A stretch of 8,379 bases of DNA from contig DAOWJR010000061.1 of NCBI GenBank assembly GCA_030640275.1, positions 1-8,379 on the forward strand, read 5' to 3'. The first letter of the stretch is position 1; every line of letters starts with the position of its first letter. The notes beneath the pieces are model-generated. The model saw nothing but the letters and a program-made list of their open reading frames with translations, was not told the origin of the DNA and made no database searches. Below, in pieces: positions 1-5,240 of the stretch. Source of the DNA: Actinomycetes bacterium. Its GTDB lineage: Bacteria; Actinomycetota; Humimicrobiia; JAHJRV01. Position numbers and translations under genes: made by a program.

Positions 1-143
1 ATCTGGCTTCTCGCAATTTGAAGATCATTTTTTTCAAAAAACACCTCTATTCTCTTTATAGTACTTGCATAGATTTCAGTCTCATCACAACCCATATCAA
101 GTGCAATCTTAAGAGCTTTATCACAAATAGGTAAAAGATCCAT
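1..143 (-). CDS. TldE/PmbA-like protein, N-terminus only (runs off window)
   Basis: The frame opens with ATG at 143-141 and stays open to the left edge, giving about 47 residues starting MDLLPICDKALKIALDMGCDE (first residues). The pattern of a helix with 'MGCDETEIYAS', then a strand 'IKRIEVFFEKNDLQIARSQ', matches the start of the TldD/PmbA (TldE) family. A good ribosome binding site, AGGAGA, lies 6 bases before the start. It follows the tldD gene on the same strand after a gap of about 108 bp. In known systems TldE lacks the metal site and pairs with TldD in a cytoplasmic heteromeric protease that degrades or trims unfolded peptides. The assignment rests on a short stretch plus the neighbouring tldD, so the family is likely but not certain. 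The rest of the gene lies outside the window. Confidence 0.72.
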   Translation of the reverse strand, partial: MDLLPICDKALKIALDMGCDETEIYASTIKRIEVFFEKNDLQIARSQ

Positions 144-251
144 TATATTTCTCCTGCTTTCCTTTAAAAATTAGTTATATCTTAAAGAATTATTTTTAAT
201 ATTAATTTAGAGATCTATATATTAATACAGGGTAGATTAAGTTTACTTATC
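144..251. other. tldD-tldE intergenic spacer
   Basis: These 108 AT-rich bases separate the rebuilt tldD stop (252-254) from the downstream TldE-like start. Apart from the AGGAGA ribosome binding site next to the start I see no strong hairpin, so tldD and the TldE-like gene may be cotranscribed. The spacer is long for an operon pair, and a separate promoter is not excluded. Confidence 0.4.
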
Positions 252-728
252 CTAGCCTTTACGCCTTCCACCAATAATTAGCTTACATCTTATATAAGGT
301 CCGCCTGCATCAACTTTTGCATACTGTTTCTTACCACAATATCCCGAACCCAAACCCCCATTTGAAATCTTTGCCAACTGCATCAACACTATTTAATACA
401 TCAAAAGCCTGTCCTGAAATAGTTGTTCCTCTTAACAGTTTTCCCAATTTTCCATTCTTTATTTCATATGCTTCTTGAACACCAAACATAAATTCAGCAT
501 TAGAATCAGCTTGACCAGACATTGGACCTTTCAAAAGATATCCCTTCTTAATTTCTGATATCATTTGATCAAGTTCATAATTTCCTGGCTCAATATATGT
601 ATTTCTCATCCTTATTAACGGTTCATCTGAGTATTCAAATGCTCTTGCATTACCTGTTGGTTCAACATCAAATATTTTTGCTGTTTCTCTATTATGCAAA
701 TAAGAAACAAGAATTCCATTTTTTATTA
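252..728 (-). pseudogene. tldD: TldD C-terminal part, in two shifted frames
   Basis: This is the last third of the TldD-like protein, cut off from its start by a frameshift at the A7 tract (735-741 on the plus strand). The open stretch from MHNRETAKIF (ATG at 699) to the stop at 331 carries family landmarks: PTGNARA, RMRNTYIEPG and ADSNAEFMFGVQEAY. It then ends early in FKWGFGFGILW. Dropping one base in the G5/T3 stretch (plus-strand C355-359, A352-354) restores LGSGYCGKKQYAKVDAGGPY followed by a plausible ending at the TAG complementary to 252-254. The restored cysteine in GYCGK is the family's conserved C-terminal metal-ligand region. The two shifts cancel, giving 464 codons including stop over 252-1643, a normal TldD length. 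Loss of function or read errors are both possible. The ATG at 699 has no ribosome binding site and is unlikely to be a true start. Confidence 0.75.
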
Positions 729-1643
729 TTACTGTTTTTTTGCGGGTACACCTTCATCATCTACAAGCAACTCTCCACCAGCATGTCCTTCTATTTGTGA
801 AGGTCCACTATCAACAAGTGTAACAAGTTCACTCGCAACCTTTTTTCCAATCTTACCTTGAGCTATAGAACCTGATAAAACAAAATCTGCTTCAACAGTA
901 TGTCCTATAGCTTCATGAGAGATTAATCCAACTAAACCTGGATCTAAGATAACAGTAGCCCTTTCACCAACAGGATATTTTGCACCCAGTAAATCAATTG
1001 CAATTTTTGAAGCATCTTTTGCTAACTCTTGCGGTTTTTTCTTTGCGAAAAGATCTTTCCAACCCCCCGTAACACCAGTTGCTTTAAAAGCCATTGTCAT
1101 ATCACTATCTTTGACGGCAACAGCCATTAGTCTAAATTCTGGCTTCATATCCAAAATATGACATTTAGCTCCATCACTTGTCATTATATATTTCTCATCA
1201 ATTATCTCACTGTATCTACAAAACGCTGATTGAATGAGTGGTGAAGAATCTCGTATAATATTCTCAGTTTTTAAAACCAGTGAGAGTTTTTCATCTAAGG
1301 TATGATTTTTAAGATCATCATTTATCTCTGGTTCAAATTCTCCTGTTGCCATCGTTGTTTTTGCAAGTTTTATCTTATACTTTTTATTTTTACTTGATAT
1401 TTCAGCTGCTACTTTTGCTTCCATGAAAGTTTTATAGACATCACTTTCAGTTAACCTATTTGTGCTACTAAAACCCCATGAACCATTTACTAAAACTCTA
1501 ATTCCAATACCACCATAAATAGATGAACTTGACTCCTCTAATTCCCCTTTTCTAACAGATATACTGTTTAATTCTCTATTATGATATCTAAGTTCGGTAA
1601 AACAATCTGCCTTCTTTATTATCTTTTCAAATAAATCAAACAT
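729..1643 (-). CDS. tldD: TldD-family zinc metalloprotease, N-terminal two thirds (frameshifted)
   Basis: TldD is the catalytic subunit of the TldD-TldE cytoplasmic metalloprotease, known from microcin B17 maturation and CcdA antitoxin degradation. This frame encodes 304 residues. The N-terminal domain has the typical GGIGIRVLVNGSWGFSSTN segment at about 44-62. The catalytic domain has VILDPGLVGLISHEAIGHTV, whose HEAIGH (243-248) is the HExxxH zinc motif. GHAGGELLVDDEGVPA (286-301) is also a family signature. Translation then meets a stop two codons after a run of seven A, whereas the family continues with T-V-(I/L)-I-x-N-G; that continuation is present one frame away. The start is ATG at 1643-1641 with AGGGAG 7 bases before it. 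The TldE-like gene lies downstream on the same strand. Family assignment is very secure; whether the gene is functional is not. Confidence 0.9.
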   Translation of the reverse strand: MFDLFEKIIKKADCFTELRYHNRELNSISVRKGELEESSSSIYGGIGIRVLVNGSWGFSSTNRLTESDVYKTFMEAKVAAEISSKNKKYKIKLAKTTMATGEFEPEINDDLKNHTLDEKLSLVLKTENIIRDSSPLIQSAFCRYSEIIDEKYIMTSDGAKCHILDMKPEFRLMAVAVKDSDMTMAFKATGVTGGWKDLFAKKKPQELAKDASKIAIDLLGAKYPVGERATVILDPGLVGLISHEAIGHTVEADFVLSGSIAQGKIGKKVASELVTLVDSGPSQIEGHAGGELLVDDEGVPAKKQ

Positions 1644-1836
1644 AAAATCACTCCCTTGAAATCTAATGTGAACTATTAAATATTCAAAATTAGGATATAT
1701 TATAATAAATAATTGCTGGTTTTATTGATTATCTTACTAATAAAACACATAATTAAAATCTATAATTTAAGGAAGTTAAAACAGCATAAATTAGAATAAA
1801 AATGAAATTATTTAATAAAAATATTTTAGTTATAAA

Positions 1837-1863
1837 TTTACAAGAATTTTTAACAATTATAAT
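1837..1863 (+). promoter_or_regulatory. possible sigma70-type promoter for dedA-uppP
   Basis: TTTACA (1837-1842) and a perfect TATAAT (1858-1863) are separated by 15 bases, shorter than the preferred 16-18. Transcription from here would give a leader of about 160 bases containing the hairpin at 1928-1949. TATAAT-like words are frequent by chance in DNA this AT-rich, so this is weak. Confidence 0.25.
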
Positions 1864-1927
1864 ATAATTACTACTAATTAACGAATTACCTAAAAATATA
1901 TAGAATTTATAAAATTTAAAGCATGTA

Positions 1928-1949
1928 GAGCAAGGTTTTAGCCTTGCTT
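1928..1949. repeat. small palindrome (hairpin) upstream of dedA
   Basis: AGCAAGG (1929-1935) and CCTTGCT (1942-1948) form a perfect 7-bp stem with a 6-base loop; the next pair outward (G1928-T1949) is a wobble. It is an island of higher G+C in a very AT-rich spacer. No T-run follows on either strand as an intrinsic terminator would need, and it lies between divergent genes, so a repeat element or a leader structure fits better than a terminator. Confidence 0.6.
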
Positions 1950-2031
1950 ATAATTGTGACTCCAAAAGGTTGCATACATTTGTATTTGATTTAATGAAAA
2001 TATATGAAATTTAGAGATGTGAAGTTAGCAA

Positions 2032-2646
2032 ATGGAAGCTATAATTAATTTTTTGGAAAAATATATAAGCCAATTTGGATATTTAGCTATCTTCATACTT
2101 ATGTTTTTAGAGAGTGCATGTGTTCCCATACCAAGTGAGATAACAATGCCCTTTGGGGGATTTTTAGCAGCAATTGGAAGTCTTAACTTAATATTGGTTA
2201 CTCTGGTTGGCTCATTAGCAAATTTATTTGGTTCTTATGCCGCATACTATATTGGGAAATTGGGAGGAAGACCATTTTTAGATAAGTATAGTAAATATAT
2301 TTTGTTAAGAGAAGAAGAGCTTGATAAAGTTGAAAGATGGTTTAATAATCGTGGTGAATTAACAGTTTTTATAACACGCCTTTTACCAGGAATAAGGACA
2401 TTCATTTCTCTACCTGCAGGAATGGCTAAAATGAACTTAACGAAATTTTCAATATATACAATTATAGGAGTGATACCCTGGTGCTTTTTATTAGCCTATC
2501 TTGGTTATATATTTGGGGAGAACTGGAAGATAATTTTAGATTACTATCACAAGTTTGAATATGTTTTCTTTGCTATAATAATTTTAATAATAGTAGCTTT
2601 TTTAATTTTTACGTTTATTAAAAAAAGAAAACAAATTTTAAAATAA
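2032..2646 (+). CDS. DedA-family membrane protein, likely undecaprenyl-phosphate flippase
   Basis: A 204-residue polytopic inner-membrane protein of the DedA (VTT/SNARE-associated) family, of normal family length. Family marks in order: an N-terminal re-entrant region with acidic residues E27 and E36 (FLES...VPIPSE), the GSYAAYYIGKLGGRPFLDKY stretch (67-86), and FITRLLPGIR, with arginines R116 and R122 spaced six apart like the essential pair in E. coli YqjA. Then come SLPAGMAKM and a hydrophobic C-terminal helix (about 176-196) ending in a basic tail. Some DedA proteins (UptA) return undecaprenyl phosphate to the cytoplasmic face; others handle phosphatidylethanolamine or other lipids. Location just before uppP supports the first role here, as inference. 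The start is ATG at 2032, right after an in-frame stop at 2026-2028, with only a weak purine-rich ribosome binding site. Confidence 0.92.
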   Translation: MEAIINFLEKYISQFGYLAIFILMFLESACVPIPSEITMPFGGFLAAIGSLNLILVTLVGSLANLFGSYAAYYIGKLGGRPFLDKYSKYILLREEELDKVERWFNNRGELTVFITRLLPGIRTFISLPAGMAKMNLTKFSIYTIIGVIPWCFLLAYLGYIFGENWKIILDYYHKFEYVFFAIIILIIVAFLIFTFIKKRKQILK

Positions 2647-2688
2647 AAAAATCAAAAAATATAATTAATTTTAAATTAGAGGCTATTA

Positions 2689-3540
2689 TTGTCATTACTT
2701 CAATCCATTGTATTAGGGATAATTCAGGGAGCTACTGAATTCTTACCAGTCAGTAGCTCAGGTCATATGGTTCTAATACCATATTTTCTTGGATGGGAAA
2801 ATCCACCACTATTTTTTAATGTAATGGTTCATTTTTCAACTTTAATAGCTGTTTTATGGGCTATGTGGTCTGATATAAATGATATATTTAAATCATTTAT
2901 CAATCTATTTAAAAAAGAGAAAGACAAAACTAAGGGTAAGTCAACTAATTTATTAAAATCCAAAATTATCTGGTTATTATTCATTGCCACAATCCCCGCA
3001 GCAGTCTTGGGTTATTTAGCACATGATTTCTTTGAAAAACTATTTTCAGTTCCAATATATGTTGCAATTGCAATTTTTATAACAGGAATACTACTTTTCA
3101 TTGAGGGATGGATGAGAAAAACTATTGACTCATTGGAGTCACTAAGACCATCCGATGCAATTTCTATAGGAATTGCTCAAGCTATAGCCATTGTTCCCGG
3201 AATTTCAAGATCGGGAATAACAACAGTAATAGGGAAATCCAGAGGATTATCAAGAGAAGATTCTTTAAAATTTTCATTTTTGCTATCTATACCCATAATA
3301 TTCTCAGCCACTTTATATGAGACATTCAGATTTTATAAGACAGTTGGATCATTTAATAAAATACCATCTAATATAAACATAACAAATACAATTATAGGAA
3401 TGATATTTGCCCTATTAATAGGTTTTTTATCAATAAAATTGCTTCTAAATTTCTTTAAGAGAAGAAAATTAAGGATATTCTCTCTATACTGTTGGGTATT
3501 CTCTATTCTCAGTCTTATAGTAATAATTATCAGAAAATAA
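2689..3540 (+). CDS. uppP: undecaprenyl-diphosphatase UppP (BacA)
   Basis: An integral membrane phosphatase that converts undecaprenyl diphosphate to undecaprenyl phosphate after each round of peptidoglycan or surface-glycan export; it is also linked to bacitracin tolerance. The 283 residues match family length. Motif 1 is QGATEFLPVSSSGH (13-26) with E17 and H26. Motif 2 is PGISRSGITT (170-179), with R174 at the same number as the essential arginine of E. coli UppP. Several hydrophobic helices surround them, with a lysine-rich loop at about 74-92. The start is TTG at 2689: AGAGG (2678-2682) sits 6 bases upstream, and the first residues MSLLQSIVLGIIQG fit the family start. It follows dedA by 42 bp on the same strand, probably as one transcript. 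No hairpin terminator is visible after the stop. Confidence 0.95.
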   Translation: MSLLQSIVLGIIQGATEFLPVSSSGHMVLIPYFLGWENPPLFFNVMVHFSTLIAVLWAMWSDINDIFKSFINLFKKEKDKTKGKSTNLLKSKIIWLLFIATIPAAVLGYLAHDFFEKLFSVPIYVAIAIFITGILLFIEGWMRKTIDSLESLRPSDAISIGIAQAIAIVPGISRSGITTVIGKSRGLSREDSLKFSFLLSIPIIFSATLYETFRFYKTVGSFNKIPSNINITNTIIGMIFALLIGFLSIKLLLNFFKRRKLRIFSLYCWVFSILSLIVIIIRK

Positions 3541-3587
3541 TATTAAAACTGATATAATTAAAAAAATTTAATCTCATAGCCAAGAAG

Positions 3588-3609
3588 TTCCCTCGCAAAA
3601 GCCAGGGGA
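3588..3609. other. hairpin upstream of the CreD remnant
   Basis: TTCCCT (3588-3593) pairs with AGGGGA (3604-3609), with one G-T pair, around the loop CGCAAAAGCC. It lies in the 134-bp gap between uppP and the CreD remnant. No T-run follows, so it is not a standard terminator. The loop recalls the CGCAAAGCC core of cyclic-di-GMP riboswitches, but the rest of that fold is not seen. Confidence 0.35.
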
Positions 3610-3674
3610 TGAAAGTTGTTATTAAACGGTTGAATGCCAAATGAATTTGAGCAGTCAAAAACTACTTAAATTCA

Positions 3675-3884
3675 ATGGAAAGTCTTGATAGAAATTTAAC
3701 TATTTTAATGGGTTCAGTACTTTTGATTTTATATGGCTTCATGTATACAATTTTACAACTCCAAGATTATTCACTTTTATTGGGTAGTATCGGTCTGTTT
3801 ATTGTTTTAGCAGTAGCAATGTATTTATCAAGAAAAATTGATTGGTATTCACTCAGTTCAAATAGTTATATCAACAAAGAATAA
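3675..3884 (+). pseudogene. orphan C-terminal fragment of a CreD-family inner-membrane protein
   Basis: The 69-codon frame encodes two membrane helices, about 8-30 and 33-52. Segments ILYGFMYTILQLQDYSLLLG and MYLSRKIDWY match the conserved C-terminus of CreD (pfam06123), whose members are about 450 residues and end with LYGFLYVLLQLxDYALL and a TRKIDWY-like motif. Nothing resembling the other 85% of CreD is found upstream: the frame closes at a TGA (3648-3650), and the other frames between uppP and this point show no CreD-like sequence. The ATG at 3675 has no convincing ribosome binding site. The simplest reading is the 3' remnant of a deleted creD. A live two-helix mini-protein is possible but less likely. 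CreD itself is a poorly understood envelope-stress protein. Confidence 0.7.
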
Positions 3885-3971
3885 TAAGAATATTTAAAAG
3901 CGTTATATCAAAATAAAACATATACTGAAACATGGCTAAAGAAATTTCATTAAATATAAATTTTAACACTG

Positions 3972-4059
3972 TGTCATTACGAGGAGATAGATTCCGGTTG
4001 TCATTGCGAGCCACCAGAGGTGGCGTGGCAATCTCTCTTGGAACAGGCTGCGTAATCTC
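3972..4059. repeat. nested palindromic repeat (miniature, non-coding)
   Basis: A near-perfectly concentric palindrome. The core GCCACC (4010-4015) and GGTGGC (4019-4024) encloses the loop AGA. The next arms are ATTGC (4003-4007) and GCAAT (4028-4032), then TTCC (3992-3995) and GGAA (4040-4043), then ATTACG (3976-3981) and CGTAAT (4051-4056). The left end GTCATTACGAG (3973-3983) is nearly repeated as GTCATTGCGAG (4000-4010). The right end GCAATCTC (4028-4035) is nearly repeated as GTAATCTC (4052-4059). This looks like one copy inserted inside an older copy of the same element. Similar 'GTCATTGCGAG...GTGGCAATCTC' units are, from memory, dispersed in many unrelated bacterial genomes. It encodes no transposase, so any movement would depend on other genes. 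Confidence 0.8.
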
Positions 4060-4134
4060 ATTAATAAAATATTTTTATAAGACCTTAGAAAAATAATTAG
4101 TATAGTTTCTTTTGTTGGCTCTATAATTGTTCAT

Positions 4135-4349
4135 TCAGGGTTTTTTAGTTACTTCCTCAGTAAATAGAGATTTACACCCTGCTAAAAATATAAATATAAT
4201 AAGTGAGAATAAAATTATAAATAGTAAAGTATTATTTTTTTTATTACCCCCTCACCCTCAAAAAGAAACCTAACATTCGCTTCATCATAAAAAAGAAATA
4301 TGTATATTGATATTAGATTTCCATCAAATTTATAACTAAAAAATTTCAT
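4135..4349 (-). pseudogene. decayed small lipoprotein gene (minus strand)
   Basis: The minus-strand frame over 4251-4138 reads a clear lipoprotein signal peptide: basic start NKKNN, hydrophobic core TLLFIILFSLIIFIF and lipobox LAGC, then KSLFTEEVTKKP and a stop at 4135-4137. It has no start codon, because a TGA precedes it (complement of 4252-4254). A second frame starts at ATG 4349-4347, runs 44 codons to a stop at 4215-4217, and crosses an A8 run (complement of 4235-4242) where the two frames lie one base apart. One extra A there would fuse them into a 78-residue protein, but the lipobox would then sit unusually far from the N-terminus. GAGGGTGAGGGGG just before the signal-peptide segment looks like an old ribosome binding site. 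I do not recognise the family. Confidence 0.4.
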
Positions 4350-4451
4350 TTGTCATTTTAAAAACAGTTAAAAATTTCTTTGAGGTAGTTGAAAATTAGT
4401 GGTAAAATTTAACAATAATTTTAAATATAAAATTTAACAAAATATTAATAG

Positions 4452-4508
4452 AAAGGAGGATGGCTCTTATCCTATATCTTTAAAAGGATATTTGAGCTAC
4501 ATTTTAAT
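4452..4508 (+). promoter_or_regulatory. strong distant SD with two alternative hairpins, leader of the RmlA-like gene
   Basis: The only strong SD, AAAGGAGG (4452-4459), lies 49 bases before the ATG at 4509, too far for direct use. Between them GGCTC (4462-4466) pairs with GAGCT (4494-4498; outermost pair G-T), and TATCCT (4468-4473) pairs with AGGATA (4485-4490). This hairpin would loop out 37 bases and bring the SD within about 12 bases of the ATG. Alternatively AGGAT (4457-4461), which overlaps the SD, pairs with ATCCT (4469-4473) and hides it. The two folds share ATCCT and exclude each other. A weak TTTGAG (4491-4496) 12 bases before the ATG is the only other candidate site. Confidence 0.5.
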
Positions 4509-5240
4509 ATGAAGGGTGTAGTTTTAGCAGGTGGATTAGGAACAAGATTATTGCCTCTTACAAAAATAACCAACAAACATCTTTTACCAGTTTACGACAA
4601 ACCCATGATTTACTATCCAATAAATACATTAATTAAAGGTGGAATAGACGACATAATGATTGTTACTGGTGGAAATAATGCTGGTGACTTCTTGAGGCTT
4701 TTGGGAAATGGTTCAGACTTTGGTTTAGAACATATTAATTATACTTATCAGGAAGGACATGGGGGCATTGCCGCTGCTCTAAATTTAGCAGAACATTTTG
4801 TTGATGGTGAAAAAATTGTTGTTATTTTGGGAGACAACATATTCGAAGATGATATTAAAGGTGCAGTTAAAGAATTTGAGAAACAGGAAAGGGGAGCTAA
4901 AATATTTCTTAAAAAAATTGAAGAACCCAAACGTTATGGTGTTCCTGAATTAAAAGGTAATAAAATTATAAATATTGAGGAAAAACCCAAAAATCCAAAA
5001 AGCTGTTATGCAGTAACTGGTCTTTATATGTATGATGATAGGGTGTTTAACATTATTAAAAACTTAGAACCTTCAGCTCGAGGAGAACTAGAAATAACGG
5101 ATGTAAATAATGCTTATGTCAAAGAAGAAACTATGACATACTCCATTCTAAATGGTCTCTGGACAGATGCAGGAAGTTCTTTTAAAAGTTATTATCGAGC
5201 AAATAAGTGGGTCGCAGAGGGTCTAATTTCTAAATTTTAA
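4509..5240 (+). CDS. short-form sugar-1-phosphate nucleotidyltransferase (RmlA/RfbA-like)
   Basis: It probably joins glucose-1-phosphate and dTTP to make dTDP-glucose and pyrophosphate, the first step toward dTDP-rhamnose and related sugars of surface glycans; it is cytoplasmic. It has 243 residues, against about 290 for classical RmlA, because it stops soon after the catalytic core and lacks the C-terminal helices that form the allosteric and dimer region. Motifs: nucleotide loop GGLGTRLLPLT (8-18), HLLPVYDKPMIYYP (24-37), Q81 in QEGHGGIA, metal-binding GDN (108-110), EEKP (157-160), AVTGLYMYD (168-176), RGELEITD (191-198) and WTDAG (218-222). The first residues MKGVVLAGG fix the start at 4509. 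No rmlB, rmlC or rmlD is nearby, so the exact sugar and base are inferred. Its stop overlaps the end of the opposite ATPase gene. Confidence 0.9.
   Translation: MKGVVLAGGLGTRLLPLTKITNKHLLPVYDKPMIYYPINTLIKGGIDDIMIVTGGNNAGDFLRLLGNGSDFGLEHINYTYQEGHGGIAAALNLAEHFVDGEKIVVILGDNIFEDDIKGAVKEFEKQERGAKIFLKKIEEPKRYGVPELKGNKIINIEEKPKNPKSCYAVTGLYMYDDRVFNIIKNLEPSARGELEITDVNNAYVKEETMTYSILNGLWTDAGSSFKSYYRANKWVAEGLISKF

Larger units (their letters stand above)
1644..2031. other. divergent spacer between tldD and dedA
   Basis: These 388 very AT-rich bases contain no convincing gene. They should hold the promoters of both flanking genes, which point away from each other. A minus-strand TATAAT (complement of 1699-1704) lies 55 bases before the tldD start, but I see no good -35 partner. 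The plus strand has a TTTACA/TATAAT pair and a hairpin, listed separately. Confidence 0.6.
3885..4508. other. 624-bp gap with repeat, gene debris and RmlA leader
   Basis: No intact gene is seen. In order the gap holds AT-rich sequence (3885-3970), the nested palindrome (3972-4059), a featureless stretch (4060-4134), minus-strand gene debris (4135-4349), a 12-bp direct repeat AAAATTTAACAA (4404-4415 and 4429-4440), and the structured leader of the nucleotidyltransferase gene (4452-4508). Confidence 0.6.

Noticed and set aside
597..800. Plus-strand 67-codon hydrophobic-looking frame opposite tldD
   Set aside because: It is antisense to conserved TldD sequence; the hydrophobic look comes from reading A/T-rich codons backwards.
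3588..3640. Cyclic-di-GMP riboswitch
   Set aside because: Only a CGCAAA-GCC-like core is shared; the flanking helices, tetraloop receptor and expected spacing are not recognisable.
3932..4096. Plus-strand 54-codon open frame (starts MAKEISLNIN) running through the nested palindrome
   Set aside because: It has no ribosome binding site, and half of it is the palindromic repeat read as codons (LSLRATRGGVAISL), a typical by-product of such repeats.
4460..4483. Seven-codon leader peptide (ATG at 4460) directly after the strong SD
   Set aside because: The ATG abuts the SD with no spacing, so a ribosome could not use that SD for it; the hairpin explanation fits better.
4748..4930. Minus-strand 60-codon frame inside the RmlA-like gene
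   Set aside because: It is antisense to a conserved catalytic core, with no motif or start signal.
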